Assembly (NCBI GenBank): GCA_947626745.1
Contig: CANQTF010000007.1
Span: 1 to 64,000 of the forward strand
Direction of reading: 5' to 3'
DNA: 64,000 bases
Source of the DNA: an uncultured Lachnospiraceae bacterium
GTDB lineage: Bacteria > Bacillota > Clostridia > Lachnospirales > Lachnospiraceae
Under the pieces are notes generated by a model, which saw nothing but the letters and a program-made list of their open reading frames with translations, was not told the origin of the DNA and did no database searches. Below are positions 1 to 7,842 of this stretch, piece by piece. A program made the translations under genes and the position numbers. The first letter of the stretch is position 1. Each line of letters opens with the position of its first letter.

Positions 1-13
1 TCGTTAAGTAATA

Positions 14-108
14 GAGGCGTCGATCCGTTGATATTACTGGATTTGAAACGCAGGGGCAATGGTCTGCAACACCAGTATGCACCGGTTCAAATCCGGTCTG
101 CGCCTCTT
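14..108 (+). tRNA. tRNA-Cys-like RNA (anticodon GCA) with an abnormal 5' half
   Basis: The 3' two-thirds read as a tRNA-Cys. There is an anticodon arm with loop CTGCAAC (64-70, anticodon GCA at 66-68) on a stem of four good pairs, a 5-nt variable region, a perfect T arm (81-97, loop TTCAAAT), an acceptor strand 98-104 and a U at the discriminator position, as is typical of tRNA-Cys. The 5' acceptor strand that fits is 16-22, with one mismatch and one G-U pair; pairing extends outward to 14-15. This leaves a D region about 17 nt longer than usual. CCA is not encoded (CTT at 106-108). A terminator follows at once, which supports a real RNA gene. It could be a functional non-canonical tRNA or a decaying pseudo-tRNA. 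Confidence 0.5.
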
Positions 109-109
109 G

Positions 110-144
110 AAAGGTATTTCGTTTTGTGCGGGATACCTTTTTTT
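110..144 (+). terminator. Rho-independent terminator of the tRNA-like gene
   Basis: An 8-bp perfect stem (110-117 with 133-140), a 15-nt loop and a run of seven T (138-144) lie directly after the RNA gene. This is the arrangement expected of an intrinsic terminator. Confidence 0.75.
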
Positions 145-201
145 CATAGTTTTAGGAAGATCGGGAAAGGGGATTTGCGTAAAGATATTGCCCAAAAGCA
201 C

Positions 202-232
202 TTGACATCCATGTCTGGGGGGGGGATAAAAT
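202..232 (+). promoter_or_regulatory. Candidate promoter with a nine-G tract in its spacer
   Basis: There is a consensus -35 TTGACA at 202-207 and a near-consensus -10 TAAAAT at 227-232. They are 19 bp apart, and the spacer contains nine consecutive G (217-225). Loss of two G would give the optimal 17-bp spacing. The promoter would drive the two-gene unit starting at 349. A competing reading is that the G run acts as a weak ribosome binding site for a 16-codon ORF at 233-283; that ORF would start upstream of the transcript predicted from this promoter. Confidence 0.5.
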
Positions 233-348
233 ATGGGTAAGCGAAAGGAAAATATCCAAAATATGGCAGACGTATTCCGGTGATACGGAATGCATGGCAA
301 TCGATGGTACTGTCGGGAATACGCCGATGGCGGATGGGAGGTGGCAGT

Positions 349-1197
349 GTGATAGTATCGATGGGAAATCTCAGAAACGGTTCGCTTGTTTCGATAGGAA
401 ATTCCGGAAGCGGCTCGCTTTTTTCTTTGCAAAATACGACTCTGCCGCATAAGCAGAAAGAGGTTTTTCCGACCTTTAAGGACAGAGAGCTTGTAGCTGC
501 GGACGGCCTCCTTGCCAGACAGGGAAACAAAAGCGTTTCCGGACTGTATAGCAGGAAGGGTACGCCGTTAGAGGCGAGGCTTGCCAGACAGCTTGCACAG
601 TCCGACGACAGGACACCCGTGAAGCGGGCGTTGGACACGATCGCTCGGCGGGCTTACATGGACTGGGAGGACGGTGCCTTATCCCGGAAGGTCAGTCTGG
701 TTTCACAGCTTTTTGGCAGTCAGGACGCGGAAGCTGCATTTTCGGAGACTGCTTTTGCCGAAGAGGAGGAAGACGCGGCGGCCGATCTCTCCGCCGGCAA
801 AGACCGATTCCAAGGAACGAAAATAGAGCCGCCGTCCGAGCAGTGGTCCTTAAAGACCACCGGAGAGGACGTCGCGGCGCAGATGAAAAAAGGCGCTTTT
901 TTGTATCATGTGGACGGCGGCAGCATGTATGTGCAGGGCTATCGGAAGGACGGCAGTCTGGATATGCAGAAGATGTGCAGTCTGGACGATCTGCGTGAAA
1001 GCCTGACGGAAGATGTCATGGCTGTGCTCACGCGGGACGACGATACAAAGAAGGACGATGGAAAGCGTAATGATCTGCGCAATGGCGGTATGCCGGATAG
1101 CGATAGAAAGAACAGCAGTATAGAGAGAAACGATAGGAAGGGAAACAATATAAAGAGCAGCAATATGACAAATCGCTTCCTCCAGAAAGAAAGGTGA
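349..1197 (+). CDS. Hypothetical protein, upstream partner of the FliD-like gene
   Basis: This is a 282-residue soluble protein of a family I do not recognise. I chose the GTG at 349 because GGGAGGTG lies just upstream at a good distance. A longer reading from GTG 280 has no visible ribosome binding site. The N-terminal quarter is rich in Gly, Ser and Asn, the middle is mixed helical with an acidic stretch, and the last ~40 residues are a low-complexity tail of Asp, Lys, Arg and Asn. No signal peptide or membrane segment is visible. It ends 7 bp before the FliD-C-like gene, so the two are probably cotranscribed and may act together. Confidence 0.6.
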   Translation: MIVSMGNLRNGSLVSIGNSGSGSLFSLQNTTLPHKQKEVFPTFKDRELVAADGLLARQGNKSVSGLYSRKGTPLEARLARQLAQSDDRTPVKRALDTIARRAYMDWEDGALSRKVSLVSQLFGSQDAEAAFSETAFAEEEEDAAADLSAGKDRFQGTKIEPPSEQWSLKTTGEDVAAQMKKGAFLYHVDGGSMYVQGYRKDGSLDMQKMCSLDDLRESLTEDVMAVLTRDDDTKKDDGKRNDLRNGGMPDSDRKNSSIERNDRKGNNIKSSNMTNRFLQKER

Positions 1198-1204
1198 TGA
1201 TAGT

Positions 1205-2413
1205 ATGAGTTATTACGGTACAGGTTTCTATTCGGGTACTTCGGGAAATTCCGATTGGTATTCAAACTGGGCCGGCATCAGGAACGGCAGCTACGGCAGG
1301 ATGATGAAATCCTATTACAGCGGTCTGCATGGTTCCGACACGGCGGTATCCGGAAGAAGTACGAGTACAAGTACGGGCAAAGAATATGTGCTTGACAAGA
1401 TCCTGCGGGAAAAGATGTATCCGACGGTTTCCAAGGAAACGCAGAAGGCAAATGCCAGGCTGACATCGGGGATCTCAGGACTGGCAAGCTCCGTCTCGGT
1501 TTTACAGAACGAAAAAACTTATCGGGACACGAAAGGCAAGACGGATGCGGCGGACAAAGTGGTTTCCGCGATGAAGGATTATGTTTCCGGATACAATGAG
1601 GTCGTCCGGGCGTCGAAGGAATCCACGCTGACGAACAAGACGTCGCATATAGCGGGCATGATGAGCAGTTCGCGGGCGAACGCGGATAAACTGGCGCAGA
1701 TCGGCGTTACCGTCAATGATGACGGCACGCTTATGCTGAACGAGGATAAACTGAAGACGGCGGATATTTCCAAGGTACAGGAGTTGTTTTCTAAGAATGA
1801 TGTTCTCAGCTACGGCTCCACTGTAATGTCCCGTCTCAAATTTGCGGGCGGCATCTCGTCGGGTACGGTAGCAGGCACGCATAAGGAGAAGCACGAGAGG
1901 GACAGGGTGGCGAGAGCAGGCACCAAGAACCTCATGGAGGACATCGAAAAGTTCACGGCCGACGATGCGTTTCTGAAGCCTTACAGCAAGAAGTATGAGA
2001 GGAAGGCATTTAGGGAGATTGATATTGCCGATATTTATGCCACGACAAAAAGCTTTGTGAATCACTACAACAGCTTGATCGATGCAGCCAAGGGTAGCAC
2101 CAACTCCGGCGTGACCTCGAACCTTGCGGCTCTCATGGAAAAGACGGAGCAGAACAAGGATAGCCTGAAGCAGTTTGGCATCGATGTGGACGAAAACGGC
2201 AATATGAAGCTGGACGAAGACCGCCTTCGGAAAGGCGAAGCCCGTTCCTCGATCTCGATCGAGAGGTTCTTTAAGAATTACGCTTCTTCGATCTCCAATA
2301 ATGTGTCGCTGATCGACTACTACATGAAGACACAGGCCGACGCTGCCAGCGGCTATACGGCAAACGGCGCCTACAACGTACAGGGCAGCTCTTTATTTGA
2401 TATTGCCGTATAA
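1205..2413 (+). CDS. FliD C-terminal-like (flagellar cap/hook-associated-type) protein
   Basis: A 402-residue protein. Two diverged copies of one module are visible, at about residues 117-190 and 275-355. Each has a helical stretch with a Y-N-x-hydrophobic pattern (SGYNEVV, NHYNSLI), then L-x-x-x-G-[IV]-x-V, then a turn followed by L-[ND]-E-D-[KR]-L. In FliD proteins this pattern (an L..IG..V..DG.L.L....L motif) marks the C-terminal domain. The first ~60 residues are rich in Tyr, Gly and Ser. The full FliD N-terminal domain is not apparent, so this is not a standard filament cap. It is the second gene of a two-gene unit that ends in a terminator. The family link is by motif reading only. Confidence 0.6.
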   Translation: MSYYGTGFYSGTSGNSDWYSNWAGIRNGSYGRMMKSYYSGLHGSDTAVSGRSTSTSTGKEYVLDKILREKMYPTVSKETQKANARLTSGISGLASSVSVLQNEKTYRDTKGKTDAADKVVSAMKDYVSGYNEVVRASKESTLTNKTSHIAGMMSSSRANADKLAQIGVTVNDDGTLMLNEDKLKTADISKVQELFSKNDVLSYGSTVMSRLKFAGGISSGTVAGTHKEKHERDRVARAGTKNLMEDIEKFTADDAFLKPYSKKYERKAFREIDIADIYATTKSFVNHYNSLIDAAKGSTNSGVTSNLAALMEKTEQNKDSLKQFGIDVDENGNMKLDEDRLRKGEARSSISIERFFKNYASSISNNVSLIDYYMKTQADAASGYTANGAYNVQGSSLFDIAV

Positions 2414-2458
2414 ATGACACAAAAGTTACGATCAACAACGAAGCAGAAACACAGCGTC

Positions 2459-2495
2459 AAAGCGTATAGAGTAACATCTATGCGCTTTTGTGTTA
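2459..2495 (+). terminator. Rho-independent terminator after the FliD-like gene
   Basis: A 12-bp stem with one G-T pair (2459-2470 with 2477-2488), a 6-nt loop and a T-rich tail follow the stop codon at 2413 by about 45 bp. Confidence 0.75.
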
Positions 2496-2529
2496 TAGAC
2501 ATTTACGGCGTCAGCGCAGGAAAAGCATG

Positions 2530-2560
2530 AGAAAAGGCGGAGAACGCATCGTTCTCCGCC
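2530..2560 (-). terminator. Rho-independent terminator of the DUF3048 gene
   Basis: A perfect 11-bp stem (2536-2546 with 2550-2560) with a 3-nt loop is followed on the minus strand by TTTTC. It lies about 20 bp past the stop codon of the minus-strand lipoprotein gene. Together with the neighbouring + strand terminator it separates two convergent units. Confidence 0.75.
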
Positions 2561-2580
2561 ATCAATGATCGGATATGGTA

Positions 2581-3741
2581 TCAGTTGGTCGAACCGACTT
2601 TCACATCGTCTACCAAGAAAGAGTCGCCGTCCTCGACGATACAAACCATTGTCTTACCTGTGTTCAGTTCGATCTCGTTGCCGGCATCGTCGTAATATCT
2701 CGTAGCGCCGTAGTCGGAGGTCTTCTCCCAGTTTACGTGGATCCCCTTGCCGTTGGTGAAAAACCAGCCGTCTCTGGTCGTATCGTGGCACTGGAATGCG
2801 AGATAGCCTTTTTCGTCACGAACCTCGTAGTAAGTGTTCTGTATCAAAATATTCTTGAATGCAAGCTGCTTGCCGTTCGCCTTGTCTACATGAGGGCCGT
2901 CGGCTGAGCCTGACAGATGCTGGAACCGATCGTACAGCCCTGTCTCCGCATTATATACAAAGTAGCAGTTTGTCACCGGATAAGTAGGAGACATGTCGAT
3001 CTTGTTGGCGGTAATGGCATCGCTGTACTGCTCCAATGTGTTGGGCTCGCCGCTTTGAGCGAACTTGTAATGCTGCTCGTCTGCATAGCCGTCACGGTAT
3101 TCTAAGTCGTAGCCCAGCTTGTTGATATCGGCCATGATACCTTCCGTGTCCACATAAGCGTTGTCGGTGGAGTTGTTGGTATCGTTGGCGCGCCAGAAAT
3201 TACTGCTGGACAGTCCGTCGATATCTTCCGTGTCGGGGCGGTTGATCACGTCGTCTATGTAGAACGGGCCGCCGAAGTGGATATAGAAAGCGTCCCATTC
3301 AAAGGACCAGTATATGTAGTAGTCGCGGCAGCTTCTCACGTTTCCGAGTCTGTCGAAGTCGCGCCAGTCTTGGAAGAGCGCCATCAGTCTGGTGATACTG
3401 CCCTCTACATTGCACTCGTACAGGACATCGGCCTGAGAGATCCCGTACTGGGCAGCGGTCTTCGTGTTGGGAATCATGACGGTGATCGGTCTGGTGTTGT
3501 TTACTTCCTCATCGACCCACTCGTTGGTGATGCGGCTGCGCACCATACCTTCCTCGGGAGGAACGTCCTCGTCGATCTCCGTATCGGTTTCTTCTTCATC
3601 TTCTTTTTCTGGTTCGACAGTGTCATCGATCACCTGTTCTACCACAGGCTCTACGATTACTTCCTCTTCTTCCTTACCACAACCAAACAATAGAAGAGCA
3701 GAAGACAAGGCTACAAGGGAAAGCACTTGCAATCTTTTCAT
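2581..3741 (-). CDS. DUF3048 (YerB-type) lipoprotein
   Basis: A 386-residue predicted lipoprotein. The N-terminus (MKRLQVL) has a short basic region, a hydrophobic stretch and a lipobox ending LLFGC with Cys21, followed by a long Glu/Asp-rich linker to about residue 65. The rest matches the DUF3048 family (B. subtilis YerB): RPITVMIPN, then a Q-A-D-V-L-Y-E motif, G-x-I-T-R-L-M-A-L-F, and a conserved Arg-Ser-x-R-D-Y block. The ATG at 3741 has a GAGAGGA site and is preferred over the TTG at 3768. It is transcribed divergently from the polysaccharide locus. Family members lie at the cell surface; their biochemical role is not established. Confidence 0.88.
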   Translation of the reverse strand: MKRLQVLSLVALSSALLLFGCGKEEEEVIVEPVVEQVIDDTVEPEKEDEEETDTEIDEDVPPEEGMVRSRITNEWVDEEVNNTRPITVMIPNTKTAAQYGISQADVLYECNVEGSITRLMALFQDWRDFDRLGNVRSCRDYYIYWSFEWDAFYIHFGGPFYIDDVINRPDTEDIDGLSSSNFWRANDTNNSTDNAYVDTEGIMADINKLGYDLEYRDGYADEQHYKFAQSGEPNTLEQYSDAITANKIDMSPTYPVTNCYFVYNAETGLYDRFQHLSGSADGPHVDKANGKQLAFKNILIQNTYYEVRDEKGYLAFQCHDTTRDGWFFTNGKGIHVNWEKTSDYGATRYYDDAGNEIELNTGKTMVCIVEDGDSFLVDDVKVGSTN

Positions 3742-3802
3742 GTCTAATCCTCTCTTTCTCTGCTTCAATAATAATAGGTATCAGAATAACCTAACCTTTC
3801 CT

Positions 3803-3831
3803 AGTATACCATAAGCGGCAGAGAGAGTCAC
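3803..3831 (-). promoter_or_regulatory. Promoter of the DUF3048 gene
   Basis: On the minus strand, GTGACT (-35, plus-strand coordinates 3826-3831) and TATACT (-10, 3803-3808) are 17 bp apart. The -10 is preceded by TGG, giving an extended -10. The start codon is about 60 bp downstream. Confidence 0.6.
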
Positions 3832-3916
3832 TAGAAAAAATTTGAAAAAGTCCACAAAATGTTAAAAAAATATTACAAAAAGTTTGGAGATGTGCATAGC
3901 CTGAAATACATTATAA

Positions 3917-3945
3917 TTGCATAAATCCGCCGTAAGATGTATGAT
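3917..3945 (+). promoter_or_regulatory. Promoter of the rmlD-gmd-fcl region
   Basis: TTGCAT (3917-3922) and TATGAT (3940-3945) are separated by 17 bp, about 65 bp before the rmlD start. The rest of the 3742-4010 gap holds only this element and the divergent promoter. Confidence 0.45.
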
Positions 3946-4010
3946 AATGTTATTATGTAAGCGGCGTGATATTGCCGATCAAACCAAGGAAGACAAAAAG
4001 AGAGGGAAAA

Positions 4011-4862
4011 ATGAAAAAACTTATTGTGACGGGCGCAAACGGACAGCTGGGACGCGCCATCAATCAGCAGTATGCGGGCAGTGCGGAGTATGAGCTGGTC
4101 AACACGGACGTGGGAGAACTGGACATCACAAATGTGGAACAGGTCATGGCGTTTGCGAGGGAGATCAAGCCTTATGCGATCATCAACTGCGCGGCGTATA
4201 CGGCGGTGGAGAAGTGTGAGCAGGAGGAGGATCTGGCGTTTCGCATCAATGCCGTCGGCGCGCGGAATCTGAGTATTGCGGCAAGCGAGACGGGGGCAAA
4301 GCTCGTACATGTCTCCACAGATTATGTCTTTGACGGTAACGGCACAAGGCCCTACAGAGAAACGGATCCGGTAGGACCGCAGGGCGCATACGGCAGAACA
4401 AAGCTGGCGGGGGAGAACTTTGTCAGAGAGTTCAGCGAGAGGCATTTTATCGTGCGTACCGCATGGCTGTACGGTGACGGCAAGAATTTCGTGAAGACGA
4501 TGCTGCGTCTCTCGGAGACGAACGACAAGGTCAGAGTGGTGCGGGATCAGGTCGGCTCGCCTACGAGCGCGGCGGAGCTGGCGAAAGCGATCGCTTATCT
4601 GCTTCCGACGGAGAATTACGGTCTGTTTCACGGAACCTGTGAGGGGGATTGCAGCTGGGCGCAGTTTACGGAGGAGATATTCCGGCTGGCGGGAAAGGAC
4701 ACCGTCGTGGAACCGATCACATCGGAGGAGTACGGCGCCGCCGTCAAGCGTCCCGCTTACTCCATTCTGGAAAATTATATGTTTAAGATGACCACGGATT
4801 TCATGTTTGCCGACTGGCATGACGCCATATCGGCTTATCTGAAAAGCATGCGCATACGGTAG
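4011..4862 (+). CDS. rmlD: dTDP-4-dehydrorhamnose reductase
   Basis: A 283-residue extended SDR enzyme that reduces dTDP-4-keto-L-rhamnose to dTDP-L-rhamnose with NAD(P)H. Visible: the nucleotide-binding motif GANGQLG (residues 8-14), STDYVFDG, and the catalytic Tyr/Lys pair in AYGRTK. Length is normal for RmlD. The ATG at 4011 follows GAGAGGG and is preferred over in-frame starts further upstream. It is the first gene of the + strand glycan locus, 150 bp before gmd. The other dTDP-rhamnose genes (rmlA, rmlB, rmlC) are not in this window and would have to lie elsewhere. Confidence 0.93.
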   Translation: MKKLIVTGANGQLGRAINQQYAGSAEYELVNTDVGELDITNVEQVMAFAREIKPYAIINCAAYTAVEKCEQEEDLAFRINAVGARNLSIAASETGAKLVHVSTDYVFDGNGTRPYRETDPVGPQGAYGRTKLAGENFVREFSERHFIVRTAWLYGDGKNFVKTMLRLSETNDKVRVVRDQVGSPTSAAELAKAIAYLLPTENYGLFHGTCEGDCSWAQFTEEIFRLAGKDTVVEPITSEEYGAAVKRPAYSILENYMFKMTTDFMFADWHDAISAYLKSMRIR

Positions 4863-5012
4863 CGCGGCTCTCGGGAGGAAACGCCCGGCGGCCCGCATGA
4901 TGCGGGAAACGGCTTTACAGGGTCGCCTTTTTATGAGAAAATAAAGCAGTACGGCGCCGCAGGGTGTAGTATGCACATATCGGAGACCATAGAGAAAGGA
5001 AATTGTCATAAT

Positions 5013-6080
5013 ATGCAGAAAACAGCACTGATCACAGGTATCACGGGGCAGGACGGCTCCTATCTTGCGGAGTTTTTGTTGGAGAAGGGCTATGAAGTAC
5101 ACGGGCTGATACGCCGCCACAGCATCTCCAACACGGCGAGGATCGATCATCTCATTCACTCGGACTATCACAGGGTGAAATTTTTCTTACATTTTGCCGA
5201 CATGACGGATTCCAGCAACCTTATGCGGCTGATCGCGGATATCCGCCCGACAGAGGTATATAATCTGGCGGCGCAGTCCCATGTGGGGGTATCCTTTGAG
5301 GTGCCGGAATACACGGCGGAAGCGACAGGCGTGAGTACGCTTAAGCTGTTGGAGGCGATCCGGGTCAACGGCGGGAACTGCAGATTCTATCAGGCTTCCA
5401 CTTCGGAACTGTTCGGAGGTATTCCGGAGACGGCGCCGCAGAGCGAGAAGACGCCTTTTTATCCGAAGAGTCCGTACGGTGCGGCTAAGCTGTATTCATA
5501 CTGGATCACGGTCAATTACAGAGAGTCCTACAATATGTTCGCGTGCAACGGGATCCTCTTCAATCACGAATCGCCGCGACGCGGTGAGAACTTTGTCACG
5601 AGGAAGATCACGCTGGCGATCGCCAATATCATAGCGGGTAAGCAGGACAAGCTGTCGCTCGGCAATATGAACGCCAAGCGCGACTGGGGATTCGCCGGCG
5701 ATTATGTGAAGGGCATGTGGCTGATGCTGCAGCAGGATTCGCCGGACGACTATGTGCTGGCGACAAACGAGACACATACGGTCAGAGAATTTGTGGAGGC
5801 CGCCTTCGGCGAGCTTGGCATTCAGCTTCGCTGGGAAGGAACGGGGATCAACGAGAAGGGCTTCGACGCGGCGAACGGCAGACTTCTGGTAGACGTCAAT
5901 CCGGAATTCTATCGCCCCGCGGAGGTCGAGTTCCTCTGGGGAAACTGCGAAAAGGCGGAGAGGGCGCTCGGCTGGAAGAGGAACGTGGACTTCAAAGGGC
6001 TGGTTGCCATGATGATGGATGCGGATCTGCAAAAGATCGCGGGCATGAGCTGCGAGGAGTACAGGAAGAAGGCCCAGTAA
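5013..6080 (+). CDS. gmd: GDP-mannose 4,6-dehydratase
   Basis: A 355-residue SDR dehydratase that converts GDP-D-mannose to GDP-4-keto-6-deoxymannose, the first step to GDP-L-fucose. Visible: [12 protein letters not shown] near the N-terminus, the NADP-binding Arg-Arg after HGLI, TSELFGG, the Tyr-x3-Lys pair in SPYGAAK, and NHESPRRG, which is typical of GMD. The ATG at 5013 starts directly before the Rossmann motif and has AAAGGAAA upstream. An upstream in-frame ATG at 4971 would add 14 residues without homology. The partner synthase fcl is at 7843, with a membrane protein gene between them. Confidence 0.95.
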   Translation: MQKTALITGITGQDGSYLAEFLLEKGYEVHGLIRRHSISNTARIDHLIHSDYHRVKFFLHFADMTDSSNLMRLIADIRPTEVYNLAAQSHVGVSFEVPEYTAEATGVSTLKLLEAIRVNGGNCRFYQASTSELFGGIPETAPQSEKTPFYPKSPYGAAKLYSYWITVNYRESYNMFACNGILFNHESPRRGENFVTRKITLAIANIIAGKQDKLSLGNMNAKRDWGFAGDYVKGMWLMLQQDSPDDYVLATNETHTVREFVEAAFGELGIQLRWEGTGINEKGFDAANGRLLVDVNPEFYRPAEVEFLWGNCEKAERALGWKRNVDFKGLVAMMMDADLQKIAGMSCEEYRKKAQ

Positions 6081-6106
6081 ACGGAAAGAGAGAGGCATGA
6101 ACACCG

Positions 6107-7795
6107 ATGTTGTCAGTGACCGTCATATGGATCTATATGTTCCTGACTACTTTTCTTGCGGGATACGCGATCCTGCGCGCGGTGACGCGGGTCATACCGT
6201 ATCGGATCAGGCATACGGACAGCATTCTGGTGTGCGGGCTTGCCGCCGTTACGGTGTATGCGCAGTTTTTCAGCCTGTTTATGCGGGTGGGAGCGGCTGC
6301 CAATCTCGTTATGTGTGCGGCCGGGATCGCTGTGGCATGGCTGGACAGGCGCAGCCTCGGGAGCATGCTGCGCCGGATCCGCGATAAAATAAGGGAGGAC
6401 CGATCGGGAGAAAGAGGGAAGATGCTTGCCATGCTGTTCCTCTTTTTGCTGTTTGCGTACGGAACTTCAAGGGGTATCATTCACTATGACACCAGCCTGT
6501 ACCATGCGCAGAGTATCCGTTGGATCGAGGAGTACGGCGTCGTCAAGGGGCTGGGGAACCTGCATTGCCGGCTGGCATACAACAGCGCTTCCTTTGCGCT
6601 GTCCGCGCTGTACAGCATGGCCTTTCTCGGCGGGCAGTCCTATCACTGTGCGGCCGGGTGGCTGGCTTATCTGCTTGCCGTAGTCTGTCTGGAGCTGGCG
6701 GGTGCGTTCCGGCGCGGACGTCTGCGGGTCAGTGACTTTGCCCGCGTGATGTGCGTCTACTATCTGGTGAACATCTTTGATGAGATGATTTCGCCGGCGT
6801 CGGACTATTTTATGGTGCTGATCGCTTTCTATATCGTGATCCGCTGGCTTGACCTGTTGGAGGAGGAGGCTTCGGAGATCCTGCCCTATGCGCTGCTGTG
6901 CGTGCTGGGGGTGTTTTTGATGACTGTCAAGCTGTCTGCTGCGCTGATCCTGTTGCTGACGGTCTATCCGGCATGGCGTCTGGTCAGAGAGCGGCGCGTG
7001 AAAGAGACAGGGCTGTACCTGATGCTGGGATCTGTGACAGCCGTCCCGTATTTCATCAGGAATGTGCTGATATCGGGTTGGCTGGTCTATCCTTTTACGG
7101 GAGTCGATCTCTTTGATGTGCCGTGGAAGATACCGAAAGGCGTGGCGGACTATGACGCCCGGGAGATTCAGGTCTGGGGCAGGGGTTACACGGACGTGGC
7201 GCGTTATGAGCTTCCGGTGCGGGACTGGCTGCCGGACTGGTTTCGCTCTCTCGCGGAAAGCGACAGGGTGTTTGTGGCGGCGGCGGCCGTGTCGGTGTGT
7301 ATATTGGGTCTGTATGTCATTGGGGCGGTATGCGGGCTGTGGAAAAAGAATTTCCGGTATCTTGTCGTGCAGATCACCGTGTCGGCTTCCTTCCTGTTCT
7401 GGCTGTGTACTTCGCCGCTGATGCGCTATGGCTGTGTGTATGTGTATCTCACTGCCGCGCTGGTCTTGGGCGGTCTTTATGAGACGCTGGCCGCCGGAGG
7501 CGGTAAGGCGGTCAGAAGCTGCGGCGTGGCGGTCGTTGCCTTGCTGCTTGCCTATAAGGCGGCGGCGTTTTGCAGGGAAACGGTAACTTCCTATGTGAAC
7601 GATTACTGGATCACGCAGAGGGATTACGACAGTTATGCGATGACCGCCTATGAGATAGAGGGAACGACATTTTATTATCCCGTGACGGGAGATCAGACCG
7701 GGTATGAGAGTTTCCCGTCCGCACCGGCCAAGGCCAAGCTGCAATTTCTGGGGCAGGATATCGGGGACGGGTTTCGGGCGGCGGACAGCCAATAG
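6107..7795 (+). CDS. Multi-pass membrane protein, LIC_10190-like (GT-C-type)
   Basis: A 562-residue integral membrane protein with about 11-13 hydrophobic segments. A conserved-looking block at residues ~125-165 (HYDTSLYHAQ, then a W-x-x-E-Y-G-V-V-x-G-L-x-N-L-H pattern and YNSASFALSAL) resembles the LIC_10190/DUF8201 family. This family is found in surface-polysaccharide clusters and is probably GT-C-fold. An Asp/His-rich external loop after an early membrane segment is the usual place for a GT-C active site. It sits between gmd and fcl, so fucose transfer or modification is possible, but that is inference. The start ATG at 6107 follows GGAAAGAGAGAGG. Confidence 0.7.
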   Translation: MLSVTVIWIYMFLTTFLAGYAILRAVTRVIPYRIRHTDSILVCGLAAVTVYAQFFSLFMRVGAAANLVMCAAGIAVAWLDRRSLGSMLRRIRDKIREDRSGERGKMLAMLFLFLLFAYGTSRGIIHYDTSLYHAQSIRWIEEYGVVKGLGNLHCRLAYNSASFALSALYSMAFLGGQSYHCAAGWLAYLLAVVCLELAGAFRRGRLRVSDFARVMCVYYLVNIFDEMISPASDYFMVLIAFYIVIRWLDLLEEEASEILPYALLCVLGVFLMTVKLSAALILLLTVYPAWRLVRERRVKETGLYLMLGSVTAVPYFIRNVLISGWLVYPFTGVDLFDVPWKIPKGVADYDAREIQVWGRGYTDVARYELPVRDWLPDWFRSLAESDRVFVAAAAVSVCILGLYVIGAVCGLWKKNFRYLVVQITVSASFLFWLCTSPLMRYGCVYVYLTAALVLGGLYETLAAGGGKAVRSCGVAVVALLLAYKAAAFCRETVTSYVNDYWITQRDYDSYAMTAYEIEGTTFYYPVTGDQTGYESFPSAPAKAKLQFLGQDIGDGFRAADSQ

Positions 7796-7842
7796 CATGA
7801 AAAAGTAAAAAAGAGGCGGTGCCTCGGAAACGGAGAGAGAAG

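Noticed and set aside
14-107. Reading the 5' RNA as a tRNA-Sec or tRNA-Ser (anticodon loop around TTTGAAA)
   Set aside because: That anticodon stem has two mismatches next to the loop, whereas the GCA arm pairs well and fits the T arm, variable region and discriminator of tRNA-Cys.
233-283. A 16-codon ORF (ATG at 233) just after the G9 tract, possibly a leader peptide
   Set aside because: It would start upstream of the transcript predicted from the promoter at 202-232, the G run is a poor ribosome binding site, and there is no sign of attenuation structure.
5496-6104. Long minus-strand open frames opposite gmd and many other genes
   Set aside because: They mirror real + strand genes with clear family motifs and are frame shadows caused by the codon bias; none has its own motifs or ribosome binding site.
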